Part shown: in pieces, positions 22,785 through 33,869 of the stretch
How the letters are laid out: every line of letters begins with the position of its first letter
Numbering within the stretch: position 1 is the stretch's first letter
Assembly (NCBI GenBank): GCA_963575745.1
Contig: CAUYUJ010003669.1
Span: forward strand, 1,114,736-1,178,735
Reading direction: 5' to 3'
From: Prorocentrum cordatum
Taxonomy: Eukaryota > Sar > Dinophyceae > Prorocentrales > Prorocentraceae
Length of the DNA stretch: 64,000 bases
Position numbers and translations under genes: made by a program
The notes under the pieces: model-generated
What the model was told of the DNA's origin: nothing
Seen by the model: the letters and a program-made list of their open reading frames with translations, nothing else
Database searches by the model: none

Positions 22785-24030
22785 TACTCTCTACTGACTA
22801 CCCACTATCCACTACTCACCACTCACTGTTTCCTACTCACTACTCACTCCTCACTACTCAGTACTCATTACTCTATACCCATTGCTCACTACTCACTACG
22901 CACTACTCACTGCCCAATATTCACTACTTACTACTCACTACTCACGATCCACTTATCAGTACCCACCACTCTCTACTCATTACTCACTATTCACTACTCA
23001 TTATTCAGTACTCACTACTCATTACCTTCCACTAGCTATTCCATGCACAGTATTCGCTGCTCACTACTCACTACTCGATACTGGCTACTCCTTAGTCGGT
23101 ATTCGCTACTCAATACGCACTACTCACTTCCAACTCCTCACTACCCACTACTCATTACTCACTACTCACTACTCGCTGATCCCTACTCGCTACTCGCTAC
23201 TCAATACTCCCGACTCACCACCCACTACTTAATACTCATGACTCACCGAGCACTACTCGCAACTCAAAACTCCCCACTCACTAGTCACTACTCACCACTC
23301 ACTACTCACCAGTCACTACATACTTCTCACCAGTCACTACTCAGTACTCACTACTCACCACTCACTACGCACTACCCACTACTCGCTCTACTGTCTACCC
23401 ACTACCCACTACTCGCTACCCACTTCCCACATCAAATTACACACTACCTGCTACTCCCTTCTCACTACTCACTACGAATTACTCGCTACTATCAACTCAG
23501 TACTCACCACTGCCTACGCCTTACTCGATACTCACTACTCACTACCTACAACTCGCTTCTCACTATTCTCTAGTCGCTACTCCCTTCTCGCTACTCACTT
23601 CTCACAACCCACTACCCACTACCCACTACTCACTACACACTACTAACTACTGACTGCTCAAAACTCACTACTCACTGTTCCCTACCCAGTACCCCCGACT
23701 GACTACTCGCTACTCTGTAATCGCTGCTCACCACTCACTACTTATTACTCACTACTCACAACTCACTACCCACTATTCTCTACTCACTACTCACTACGCA
23801 CTACCCACTACGCACTACCCGCTATACCACCTACTGCTCACTACCGACTAGTCACTACTCACTACTCCCCATTCCCGACTCAGTACTCACTACTCACTAT
23901 TCGCTACTCACTACTCATCAGTCACAACGCGCAACTCGCTACTCACTACTCACTCTCCGTACTCACGACTTACTACTACTCACCACCTCACTATTCAATA
24001 CTCACTTCTCACTACTCGCCACCAATGCCC
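22785..24030 (+). repeat. CTACTCA heptamer array, ~1.25 kb
   Basis: Imperfect 7-bp units (CTACTCA, CTACCCA, CTACTCG) for over a kilobase. A period of 7, not a multiple of 3, cycles through the frames and yields repeated Tyr-Ser-Leu-Leu-Thr-Thr-His translations. Not telomeric: the unit is not TTTAGGG. Confidence 0.92.
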
Positions 24031-24490
24031 CCACTGGTGTCTCACTGTCCCCACTGTTCCCACCATTGTCTCACTACGGTCCCACTCTCCCCATTGTCCC
24101 CGCTGTCCCCCCCAGTGTTCCCACCAATGTCCCACTGTTCCCACCAATGTCCCACTGTCCCCACTGTCCCCGCCGCTGTCCCTCTGTGCTGTCCCACTGT
24201 CCCCACTGCCCCCACCACTGTCCCACTGTCTCCACTCTCCCCACCACTCTCCCCACTGTACCGCTGTCCCACCACTGTCCTCACCACCGCCTTCACCACC
24301 GTCCTCACCACTACCGTCTCCACCACTGTCCCGCTGTCCCCACTGTCCCACCACTGTCCCGCTGTGTCTCCTCACCACTGTCCCCACCACCACCGTCCCC
24401 AACACTGTCCCACTGTCCCCGCCACTGTCCCACTGTCCCCACCACCGTCTCCACCACTGTCCCAGTGTCCCCACCCCTGTCCCCCTGTCC
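24030..24490 (+). repeat. CACTGTCCC minisatellite, block 1
   Basis: CCACTGTCCC units with CACCA spacers. It follows the heptamer array without a gap; the phrase CACT is common to both, so one array may have evolved from the other. Confidence 0.88.
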
Positions 24491-24529
24491 CGAAGAGCGA
24501 GAATCGTTTGCCGGCGGCGAGGAGGGGGG

Positions 24530-25060
24530 GTTCGAACAGAGTGACCCCCCCCTCCCCTTTTCATGATGGACTGGGTGGGGGTGGGGGGGGACGGGGGTTT
24601 TGAACTGGTAGTGACCCCCCTCGGTTTTCGAGGGGTGGGGGGGGGCGGGTAGGGACCCCCAGGACCCCCCCCGGTTTTTCCGCCAGCAGCGGTATAACAC
24701 GCTCTTTCAAATATTTGAGAGAGCGTGATCCACCGCCGCTTTACTGTGGAAAATTGCCAACCTTTTCCTCCGGAACCCGGGGGTCGCCCCCCCCCCCCCC
24801 TCCGAAAATCCCCCCCCCCCCTGCTGGAACCCCTCCCCCCCCCACCCCCCCCCCCCCTACCCCCGGCAAAACCCCCCCCCTCCCCTAACCCCTCCCCCCC
24901 CACCCCCCCCCCCCCCTCCCGCTCGAAAACCGGTGGGGGTCACTACCGGTTCGAACCCCTCCCCCCCCCCCCCCCCCCCCTCCGGATCCGGAAAACTGGA
25001 GGGGGCCACTACCGGTTCGCACCCCCCCTTCCCCTTTCCCCCCCCCCCCTACTCACCGCC
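24530..25060. repeat. Poly-C/poly-G island repeats, left half
   Basis: Repeats built on GGTTCGAACC-like palindromes, TAGTGACCCCC and GGTTTTC phrases, with long C runs (24786-25050). The orientation of the unit flips within the block: 24590-24680 reads in the sense seen at 25690-25960, while 24900-25030 is the reverse complement. Confidence 0.75.
24698..24727. other. 30-nt near-perfect palindrome
   Basis: CACGCTCTTTCAAAT pairs with ATTTGAGAGAGCGTG with a single G-T pair and no loop. It follows CCGCCAGCAGCGGT, a phrase also found at 25949-25962 before another CACGCTCAAAT. Confidence 0.7.
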
Positions 25061-25074
25061 AGCAAACGACTCCC

Positions 25075-25680
25075 GGTCCCCACCACCGTCCGCATCACAT
25101 CCCCCACTGGTGTTCCCAGCACCACTGTCCTCACCACCGCTGTCCCCACTGGTTCCACCACCGCCCCTACTGTCCCCACCAGTGGCCCCACCACTGTCGC
25201 ACTGTCCCCGCTGTCCCCAGAACTGTTCCCACCACGGTTCCACTCTCCCCACTGTCTCCACGGCCCCAACCACTGCCCGACTATCCCCACTGTCCCCACT
25301 GTCCCACTGACTCCTCCGCTGTCCCACTGAGCTGTCCCACTGTTCCCACCACTGTCCCCACTGTCCCCACCACTGTCCCCACTGTACCTCTGTCCCATTG
25401 TCCCACCGCCGTCCTCGCCACCGCCTTCACCACTGTCCCCACCACCATTGTACCCTCCACTGTCCCACTGTTTCCACCTCATTCCCATTGTCCCCACACC
25501 ACTGTCCCCACCACCACCGTCACCACCACTGTCCACTGTCCCCCCCTGTTCCCACCATTGTCCCCACCACTGTCCCCACCACTACCGTCCCCACCACTGT
25601 CCCACTGTCCCCACCACTGTCCCGCTATCCCCTCACCACTGTCCCCACCAACACCGTCCCCACCACTGTCCGCACCCCCA
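25075..25680 (+). repeat. CACTGTCCC minisatellite, block 2
   Basis: The same family and orientation as 24030-24490. The two blocks flank the poly-C island. Confidence 0.88.
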
Positions 25681-25831
25681 CTCGGTTTTCGAGGGGGAGG
25701 GGGGGGTTCGAACCGGTAGTGACCCCCTCGGTTTTCCGGATCCGGAGGGGGGGGGGGGGGGGGGGGGGGGGAGGGGGGGGGGGGGGGGGGTTCGAACCGG
25801 TAGTGACCCCCCCCCCTTTTCATTATGAGCA

Positions 25832-25863
<32 letters not shown>

Positions 25864-25962
25864 GGGTTCGAACCGGTAGTGACCCCCCCGGTTTTCCGGA
25901 GGGGGGGGGGGGGGGGGTAGCGACCGGTAGTGACCCCCCCCCGGTTTTCCGCCAGCAGCGGT
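25680..25962 (+). repeat. Poly-G island repeats with very long G runs
   Basis: Three to four units of GGTTCGAACCGGTAGTGACC + CGGTTTTCC, each followed by a G run. The longest runs are 25747-25771 (25 G), 25773-25790 (18 G) and 25832-25862 (31 G broken by one A just after). Strong G-quadruplex potential; run lengths are probably unreliable in any assembly. Confidence 0.85.
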
Positions 25963-25972
25963 TGACACGCTC

Positions 25973-27300
25973 AAATCCGCCGACCCCTTGGGGTCATCGG
26001 CGTGTGAGATGCTTCCCCCCTCCCCAAACCCCTCCCCCCGGAGCCTGGTCCGGTCGTTTTGGAGGGGGGGGGGGGGGGGTCCGGCCGGATTCCCCGGGAT
26101 CCGCCGGCGCGGTCCGGGGGGGGTCATCCGCTCCAGAGAGTCTGCTGGGGGGGCCGCAAACGAGCGAAGAGGCTCCCAAGAAGCTCTGCAGACGGTCCAA
26201 GAGGGCCCCGAGTCGCCGAAAAAACACTCGAAGACGGTCAAGATGGCCTCCAGATGGCCCCAGATGCCTCCAAGACGCCCCAAGAAGCTTCCAAGACGCC
26301 TCCCAAGATGGCCCCAAGAGGCCAAAATCGTCGATTTCCATTGGTTTTTTCAACGTTTTTGGCCTTCGCGTTTTTTCGGGCTTCCGACGCTCCAAGACGG
26401 CGAAAGAAGCCCCCAAGACGGCATCAAGACGACCCGAGAGGCTCCCAAGTGGGCCCCAACACGGCCCAAGAGCGCCTCAAAACGGCTCAAGAGGGCCTTC
26501 AGACAGTCCAAGAGGGCCCACAGAGGGGCCCAAGAAAGGCTCCAGACGGGGACCACGAACCTAAAATTCTAGCCTTCCGCCCCAAAAGGCGCCAAGGAGG
26601 CCCCAAGAGGCCTCCAAGAGGCTCCAAGAAGCCCCCAAGAGGCCCCCAACAAGCCCAAAAAAAGCCCCAAGCTGCCCCAAAACAGCTCCCCAGAAGCCTC
26701 CAAACTGCCTCCCGCAGGCCCCCGAGAGGATTCTCACGACGACGGCGCCAGAGGCTCCCACAACGGTCAACGAAGCCCCCAAGATGGCCCCAAAAAGGTG
26801 CCCAGCCTACGCCGTCGAGTCTGTCGCCGCCATTGTCGTCCTCGTCGTGTTCTCCTGCTCCTTCTCATCCTCCTCTTCCGCCCCCTCCTCCCGTCTCCCC
26901 TCTCAGCTTTCTGTCTCGTATTCCCTCCACTGGCTCACTTTTCACCTTCTCCGCCTTTGGCTGCTCCCCCATCCTCCCTCCTCCACGTCCCCCTTATCCA
27001 TCCCGTCCCCAGCGGTCAGATTCCTCGCAACTTCCGTGCCTTGTCGCAATGCTCGTCACTTGGTTCCGCCGGGCGTTTCGGAGGGTCTCTCCGCGGCGCT
27101 CGTCCCGCTTTAAAACACTTCGCGCACACAACTGGGTTGTTTCGCTTGAAATAATTCTTCTTCTGGTCTTTCGACAAATGGCCCCCGTCTGAAAACGCTG
27201 GTTTCTTCCCGTCCCCGTTCGGTGGGCACGCGGAGCATTCAAACTTTTTCGCCCCCGTGCGCGCATCGCCCCAGAAAAAAAACAAGGGGTCGGCGGATGT
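25973..27300. mobile_element. TIR-bounded element (AAATCCGCCGACCCC type), 1.3 kb copy
   Basis: The left end AAATCCGCCGACCCCTTG (25973-25990) matches the reverse complement of the right end (27283-27300) at 17 of 18 positions. Next to the left end is a hairpin, CGCCGA-CCCC-TT-GGGG, closed by TCGGCG. The interior is the reverse complement of the CTTGGGGGCCTC family (26150-26780) followed by less repetitive sequence containing a zinc-finger-like ORF on the minus strand. A second element with the same ends is at 59220-59891. No transposase is visible, so it is presumably non-autonomous. Target-site duplication not evident. Confidence 0.55.
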
Positions 27301-27369
27301 GGCGTAAGCTTGAAGAATATTTGGATACATGGTACACACACGTACATCCACCAACGCGCCTCGAGGCAA
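27016..27369 (-). CDS. Possible small zinc-binding protein or exon
   Basis: A 117-codon open frame on the minus strand with unusually protein-like composition for this window. Residues ~58-105 contain FECSACPPNGDGKKPAFS, then LSKDQKKNYFKRN, then VVCAKCFKAG, giving a C-x2-C...C-x2-C arrangement with a Phe-Ser and a Ser-Lys-Asp-Gln segment between the pairs. This recalls short Stc1-like or related zinc-binding modules with an FS..QL/K core, a resemblance only and not an assignment. The first ~45 codons run across the right terminal inverted repeat of the 25973-27300 element, so the real start may be internal or the segment may be an exon. It may be a host fragment captured by the element. Confidence 0.4.
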   Translation of the reverse strand: MPRGALVDVRVCTMYPNILQAYATSADPLFFFWGDARTGAKKFECSACPPNGDGKKPAFSDGGHLSKDQKKNYFKRNNPVVCAKCFKAGRAPRRDPPKRPAEPSDEHCDKARKLRGI

Positions 27370-27574
27370 AGTGGGGTGTCCTCTGATTCCTTCGAGTTAT
27401 CTGTATCGAACGCTGTATAAACGTTCTTCCAGGGCCACCTGGCCCCGAATTTGGCAAGAGGGCCCCCAAAGCAGGCCCCAAAGACGGTTTCAAAGGACCC
27501 GCCGTGGGCGTCTTCGATACACAGATCGAGGGCGCCCTGGCAATAGATGGTGGTACATACCTGCCTTCTGGGGA

Positions 27575-28530
27575 TCAAGATGATGATGGTGATGATGATG
27601 ATGATGGGAATAGCAATGATGAGTATGATGGGAACAGTGCTGGTGCTGACGATGGCGATGAGGATGCTGAACATGATAATAATGATGGTGATGCTGATTG
27701 GGATGATGGTGCGTATGATGGAGATGCACATGCATATGCTGATGATGATGATGAGGATTATGATGTTGCTATGTGCAGGTAGTCATCATGATGATCACCA
27801 TAACCGTCAAAATCTTCACAATAATCATCAACCGTAGCATCATCATTACCACCAACATCATCATTATCATCCTCATCCATCACCATCATCACCATCATCA
27901 GCATCATCAACATCGTCCGCATCATCCTGATCATCATCACGCTCATTATCATGCTAATGATCGTCGACGTAGGCGTCGTCGTCGCCATCGTCGTCAGCAA
28001 CATCATCACCATCGCGCTCAGCATCACAATGACCATGAGCACCAGCAAATTCATCAGCATCATCTACACCAGCATCAGCACAAGCATCATCTTCACACAC
28101 AGCTTCAGATTGTAATCACAATCATCAGCACCGCCATCACCACCAACATCAGCATCAACACTATCATCATTATCATGATCATGATCATCATCATTATCAT
28201 TATCATGAACATCATCCTCACCATGACCATGATGATCATCACCATCACCACCACCACAATCATCACCACCATCATCATCACCACCACCACCACCACCACC
28301 ATCATCACCATCATCATCACCGGCACCATCATCATCATCACTGTCATCATCACCGCCATCATCACCTGCATCATCATCATCACCGTCATCATCACCGTCA
28401 TCGTCATCGTCATCGTCACCGTCATCATCATCGTCATCATCATCATCATCATCATCGTCATCATCATCATCATCATCACCATCATCGTCATCAGCCCCGT
28501 CACCATCGTCATCCTCGTCATCAGCCCCCT
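27575..28530. repeat. (GAT)n block flipping to (CAT)n at ~27780
   Basis: Positions 27575-27775 carry GAT/GGT triplets on the plus strand, while 27784-28530 carry CAT/CAC triplets, so the same triplet family is in opposite orientation on either side of a short unique junction. Asp-rich, His-rich and Ile-rich open frames through it are artefacts. Confidence 0.9.
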
Positions 28531-28689
28531 CCCCCGACATCCAATCCAGCCCGCGGCGCGCGGGCAGGCCGCGCGCGCGCGAAGGCAGGGGCCGCCTCCA
28601 GCCGAGGCGCGGCCCTGGGCACGCGCAGGCCCCCTCCCGCTTCCTGCAGCCCCTCCCGCGGTCTGCTGGTGCGGTGGTGGTCGTGATGG

Positions 28690-28955
28690 CAGAAAGCAGG
28701 ACAAGACGCGAGGCGAGGGGGAGGAGGAGGAGGGAGGAGGAGGAGGAGGAGGAGAGGAGGAGGAGGAGGAGGAGAGGAGGAGGAGGAGGAGGAGGAGGAG
28801 GAGGAGGGGAAGGGGGAGGGGAAGGGGGAGGGGGAGGGGGAGGGGAGGAGGAGGAGAAGGAGGAGGAGGAGGAGGAGGAGAGGAGGGGAGGAGGAGGAGG
28901 AGGAGGACGAGGAGACGAGGAGGAGGAGGAGGAGGAGGAGGAGGAAGAGTTTTTT
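28690..28955 (+). repeat. (GAG)n purine tract
   Basis: About 265 bp of nearly pure purine made of GAG/GGA triplets with GGGGAAGGG interruptions. Confidence 0.92.
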
Positions 28956-28989
28956 GGTGTCCCCCCCGAGGGGTAGAACAAACGTTTGT

Positions 28990-29550
28990 TTAACGGAAGA
29001 GGAAGGAGGCGGCCTCTTCCTCAGCATCGAGGGCGGGCCCTGGGGGCGGCGCCTCCTGGGCCAGTCCCCGAGGCCCCAAGGAGGGGGCCCTTTGGGCCGA
29101 GTGCCCAGGCGCAGGGCCCCGCGACCCACCAGGAGGCCCCAGCAAAAGCGGGTTCCGAAAACCTCCTCCTTCCTCGCCCAGCTCCCTGGCCGCGACGCGG
29201 CGCCGCATGGCCTCCAGCGCTGGGACGAGCTCGCTCTGCTGAGCGGGGAGGTGCACAGCACGTCGCCGAGGTTGCTGCGTCTGCAGCAGCCGCAGGCGAT
29301 CCACATCTGAAAGGATATGGAGGACCACCCCTGGCGCACGATCGGACTGGGGGTGGAGGCCTCTCATCATTCTGCCAAGACGACAACGCGTGGCAGAGGA
29401 AAACAAACGGCCTGGACATTCATTCTCAAGTCGTCGACTGAGGCGTTCCGTACTATAAGCCCCACACCGACGACAGAAGACCAGGGAGGGACCGCTCGAA
29501 AGACGAGTGAACACCAGAGAATGGCCCATCCTCTCACGGTCCCTCAACAT
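28990..29550 (-). pseudogene. LINE ORF2 C-terminal fragment (Cys-rich tail), truncated
   Basis: A 186-codon minus-strand frame. Its N-terminal part reads GHSLVFTRLSSGPSLVFCRR, then CGAYSTERLSRRL, then ENECPGR and RMMRGLHPQSD. From general knowledge, a C-x2-CGAY... C-x-GR ... R-x2-G-x-HP pattern is typical of the zinc-ribbon-like tail at the end of dinoflagellate LINE ORF2 proteins, following RNase H. Upstream on the same strand the frame runs into the minisatellite at 29630-29840, so RT and RNase H are absent here. The C-terminal half is Arg/Pro/Ala-rich and ends at a TAA by 28990. Assignment is from pattern memory; a host gene with a similar Cys motif is possible. Confidence 0.5.
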
Positions 29551-29629
29551 GATGGACCCACGAACCCGGAAAGGGATATAGACATGTGGAGCACGGTCAC
29601 GTTTTCACGATACCCAACTGGGCGACACC

Positions 29630-29840
29630 TCAAGAAACATCCCACGAGACACCCCGCGAAACATCCCACGAGACACCTCACGAAACATTCCACGAGACAC
29701 CTCACGAAACATTCCACGCGACACCCCGCGAAACATTCCACGAGACACCCCACGAACAGGCAACCACTCAACCAAAGCACATCGCGGACGAGGACGACGA
29801 CGGCATTCCACGAGACACCCCACGAAACATTCCACGGGAG
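29630..29840 (+). repeat. ~24-bp minisatellite CACGAGACACC/GCGAAACATTC
   Basis: Alternating CACGAGACACC and C(A/G)CGAAACAT(T/C)CC half-units, about eight copies, with an interruption at 29757-29800. Confidence 0.85.
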
Positions 29841-29852
29841 TGCGACTGGGTG

Positions 29853-30465
29853 TGGTCGTGCTGTGGTGTGGTCGTGCTGGGGTGTGGTCGTGCTGAGGAG
29901 TGGTCGTGCTGGGGTGTGGTCGTGCTGGGGTGTGGTCGTGCTGGGGGGTGGTCGTGCTGGGGGGTGGTCGTGCTGATGGGGTGGCCGTGCTGGGGGGTGG
30001 TCGTGCTGGGGCGTGGTCGTGCTGGGGCGTGGTCGTGCTGGGGCGTGGTCGTGCTGGGGTGTGGTCGTGCTGGGGTGTGGTCGTGCTGGGGTGGGTCGTG
30101 CTGGGGCTGGGGTGGTCGTGCTGGGGTGTGGTGAGGTCGTGCTGGGGTGTGGTCGTGCTGGGGTGGGCTCGTGCTGGGGTCGTGCTGGGGAGTGGTCGTG
30201 CTGGGGTGTGGTCGTGCTGGGGTGTGGTCGTGCTTGGTCGTGCTGGTGGTCGTGCTGGGGTGTGGTCGTGCTGGGGTGTGGTCGTGCTGGGGTGGGCTCG
30301 TGCGGGGTCGTGCTGGGGTGTGGTCGTGCTGGGGTGTGGTCGTGCTGGGGTGTGGTCGTGCTGGGGCGTGGTCGTGCTGGGGTGGGGTCGTGTTGGGGCG
30401 GGGTCGTGCTGGGGTGTGGTCGTGCTGGGGCATGGTCGTGCTTGGGCGTGGTCGTGCTGAGGCGG
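29853..30465 (+). repeat. 16-bp minisatellite GTGGTCGTGCTGGGGT
   Basis: About 37 units with occasional shortening. It abuts the 3' end region of the minus-strand LINE. All open frames through it (Gly/Trp/Cys-rich or Pro/Thr/His-rich) are repeat products. Confidence 0.95.
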
Positions 30466-30969
30466 CCCGCACCCTGTGATTTATCAATCGGGATTTCAAA
30501 AACAAGCGTCTCGCCTGAGACATCCTCAAATTTTAATCCGCCGGCCTCCTTCGACCTCGATATTTATCAGGGAAAGAATCCGCCGGCCTCCTTCAAGTTG
30601 GGCACGGGGGACTATGTTTACATACAAAAAGAGAACCCTGGGCCTGAGCCCTTTCCGGGAAAAACTGAAAATTCGTACGCTTCCCAGGGCAAACCCTCAT
30701 CTCCAGCCTGGCCGCACAAATGTTGACTGCTCGGGCTTGGCAATCATGACAAATGAAGCTACCCTGAATGGCTGGGACCGCCGTCCAGGCGTGCCAGCGA
30801 TGAGCTCCTATCTCTCGGGGCCGGGGAACCTTAGGGCGATCAGGGAACTGAGCGACAGGGAAGAGGGGCAAGACCGCTCCCACGACTCTCGCCGCAGCTC
30901 GGGCCCATGTCTATCAGCCGATCAAGCTCTTCGAGGCCCCCCTGACTATCCCGAGCATGGAGCAGCACA

Positions 30970-31430
30970 GCATTCTTAGCATAAAGGTCCGCCGCTCGAT
31001 TCGCGAGACCGATTCGCCTCTCCGTCGACGGCAGAGCTTCGATGTCCTCTAGACTCCGATGAGCGGGTGTGTGAAACGCTTGCCCAATGAAGGGATCCCC
31101 TTCCAGCTCGAAGAATCCGCGCCTGAGGCCAGCATACTTCGAGCGGCTCGATAAAACCTGAGATCGGCTCTGATCGTGCATCCGAACAACGCCGAGGCAA
31201 TCAGAGTGAACCTGGACGGGCTGACGTATAACGAAAGCAGGCGCAATGATCGCCATCTGCTCTGCAGCCTGAGGGGTCTGAGGCAGGGGAGGCCATACAG
31301 GCCCTTGAAACCTAGCTACTATCTCCTCGGACCCCGACCGCATGTACACGCCTGCATAGGCCGCCCTCGAGAGCTCACGGATGGGGCTTCGCGTGCACGA
31401 CCCATCAACGACGACGTCGACGACATGTCC
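30970..31430 (-). other. RNase H domain of the minus-strand LINE
   Basis: All four expected acidic positions are present in order: VVVDGSC (Asp), TPQAAEQMAI (Glu), VHSDCLGV (Asp) and NRAADLYAK (Asp), with a His at AFHTPAH. Spacing is normal for LINE-type RNase H of the R1/I-like groups. It would degrade the RNA strand of the hybrid. The domain looks intact although the RT before it is not. Confidence 0.75.
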
Positions 31431-32269
31431 CAACACCGAGAGGTCCTCAAGGGGTCGGCCATCCTGCCCAAACACGGCAGGATACAGCTGGTCGGTCGGG
31501 GGCTGGACGTAGCACGACGGATGCTTAAAGGCCAGACGGGTCCACAAAAGATCTTCGCGCCCCGCCTGGACAGCCTCAGCGATTATCTCCGCGCTACACG
31601 TATTCTCTCTGGCCTCGACCACCTCAGGGGCCTGACAGCGCCACAGCCTATGATGGAGGCCACCGGGCCCGCCACGCAAAGGACACTTCCCATCAAACTC
31701 ATATCCAAGGGATTGCAAGCGATCGCTAGTGAACACAGCCTTAGTGAAACAGCTAGCTATGGCATGCTTCTGTCGTGCACTATACTTCTTCGACCTACAC
31801 ACGCACGAGCGCACTAAGTCAACACACACGCGTGCACCATCACCTTGCATGCCTAAGCTACGTGCCATGTCACGTTCATGCTGTCTCTGGACGGCCTCAC
31901 GCAGGCGATGCTTGATGAGGGAAGGGGGGGTATACAGTAGAGAGAGATCGACTCCTCGATCATCAATCCACTCCGAGAAGTTCTTAGGCTCCCAGCTGAC
32001 CCTCTGGAGGCACATCAACATTCGAACGATCGGGCCCTTCGTCTTTCTCCAAGGCATCTCAGGATCCCACTTGTCATGCACCTGCTGAAACATATCTGCG
32101 AGCTGCGTCATAGTGAAGAGAGAGCGCTTCTGCGCAACCGCCGTCTGCCAGATCGTGGCTGCCCACTGCGCCGCGGGAGCCACAGCAGCATCAGCACCTG
32201 GGTCGCCATGAAGCACACGCTTCGCCACTAACGAGGCCCCTCGATGCGAGGGCGCCTTGAAGCTGAGGA

Positions 32270-32900
32270 GCGTAGCACGAGCCCGTCTGAGCCCATGATC
32301 ACTCATGCCCAGCACCGCACTGCCGTAAGACAAGGCTGGCTTCAAGCCTGCCGTGCGAATCTCAGACATCCGATGCTTTTCATGTGCCAACCATCTTCGA
32401 AATCGCAATACTCGCTGATGTCGAAGCTTGAATTGCCGAAACCGAATCCGTCGTTTTCGAAGCCCCCCTTTAGCCGACCGAGACTGTCCTGGAGCGAAGT
32501 CGACCCCGAGGTTGAGCGACGCCGACGTGACCATACCTTCAGGCAAGCCTCGAATGCGAAGTTGATGAGCCAGAGATTTCGCTAGTCCGACCGAGCTAGC
32601 TATCGTAACTGCCTTCGACTCCGAGATATCCGCTTTTAGCTCCTGCTGAAACATGTGATGAAAATCGGCTGCTGCTGCAGGCGCTGCTCGAAGTAGGCTA
32701 GCTTTGTCCCCCATCCCCAGTATCGTGCCATCGTCGATGTACGAGGATAAGCGAATCGTCGGGTGTCTCATCATGAAAACATCGAAGGCCTCGAGCGCAT
32801 ACACCTTCACGAAAGCATTGTTGAACACATCACCTGCAGGGAGACCGCTGGAGGCAAAAAGAGCCACTGTGTGAAAAGCTGGACCTAGACGTGGATATGC
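32270..32900 (-). other. Reverse transcriptase remnant, motifs B to E only
   Basis: Starts at about FASSGLPAGDVF (motif B), followed by NNAFVKVYALEAFD and LSSYIDDGTI (motif C, YIDD at 32730-32741), then the thumb-like LNLGVDFAPGQ region. No motif A (the F-x-D...FD block) and no fingers can be found between 32900 and the linker, where roughly 150-200 residues would be expected. It cannot be catalytically active without the first metal-binding Asp. Confidence 0.7.
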
Positions 32901-33869
32901 CAGCATCTCCCAGCAGACAGATGTGCTTCGGATGGAACCCATCTAAAGTCGACGCCGTGAACTGGCACAACTTTCTGGAAGCACTGCGAATCTCATCAAC
33001 CGACGCCCTCGGGAAGCACTCACGATCAGGTACTTCAGCCACAGGTGGGGAAATCGATGCATGCCACTGCGCCTGCAACGCCTCCGCCTCACTGGCAAGA
33101 AGATCACCCGGCCGACTCGAGAATGCACCTGGCGAGCGTTCAACTATGCTGGGGTTCCAGATCTGCTGAAGCCGAGTGTTTTTATGCATGAGCTTCGCTG
33201 AGCCTTTCAAGGCTTCATCACACCACTGGTTCCACGTCTGTGTGCGCAGCTTGGCAGCTGCGCTGGTGGCATGCTCAAACTCCGCGACCATGAACGCTGA
33301 GAAAGACGACGCTCGATCCCACCATGGATGATCCAACTGAGACGGGTACGATCGGAGAAGATCACGGAAAGCTTGCACCTGCGCATCAAGTCGGACATCC
33401 AATCCTTCTCCTGGATACTCTTCCGACAGGCACGCGTGATGTAGCCCAAACCCAGCCGCATTCCTATGCAAGGCGGGGTCCTCCTGGATCGTAACTTCGA
33501 TTTCATGCCAAACACGGTATAACCACTGCCACCCACGACAAACTGCGACATCAGCAGCAGCACGAAACGCGCGCCCAAGAACTGGCACCCATCGTCGAGC
33601 CAGATTTCTATCACGAGTGCCGGACTTCAAAGGGAAATCCAGCACCTGCGCCAGCTCCATCTCAGCATCCTGCAAGAAAACGGTCCAGGCATGATTGGGC
33701 TTCTGCCATGCCGCGCACACCTCATCGTGCTCGGCAGCATATACAGCATGTTCAGCCATCTCTCGGGCCGCCCTGCACGACCGAGGTGCACGGCGAGGAC
33801 CGAAAGGTGGCAGAATGGGGAGCCGCACGTGCGAACAATAAACCAACCGCTTTAGCTCCAATACGCCAG

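Noticed and set aside
21945-23573. 542-codon plus-strand open frame
   Set aside because: It is built from the (CTC)n tract and the CTACTCA heptamer array; the Tyr-Ser-Leu-Thr-His pattern follows the 7-bp period.
22785-24030. Seven-base repeat considered as telomeric
   Set aside because: The CTACTCA unit does not match TTTAGGG or its variants and is highly imperfect.
24930-25960. GGTTCGAACC phrases resembling a tRNA T-arm
   Set aside because: They are palindromes inside a G/C-run repeat, with no acceptor, D or anticodon arms around them.
29768-30529. His/Thr/Pro-rich and Trp/Cys/Gly-rich open frames of ~180-250 codons
   Set aside because: Products of the 16-bp minisatellite; no conserved domain.
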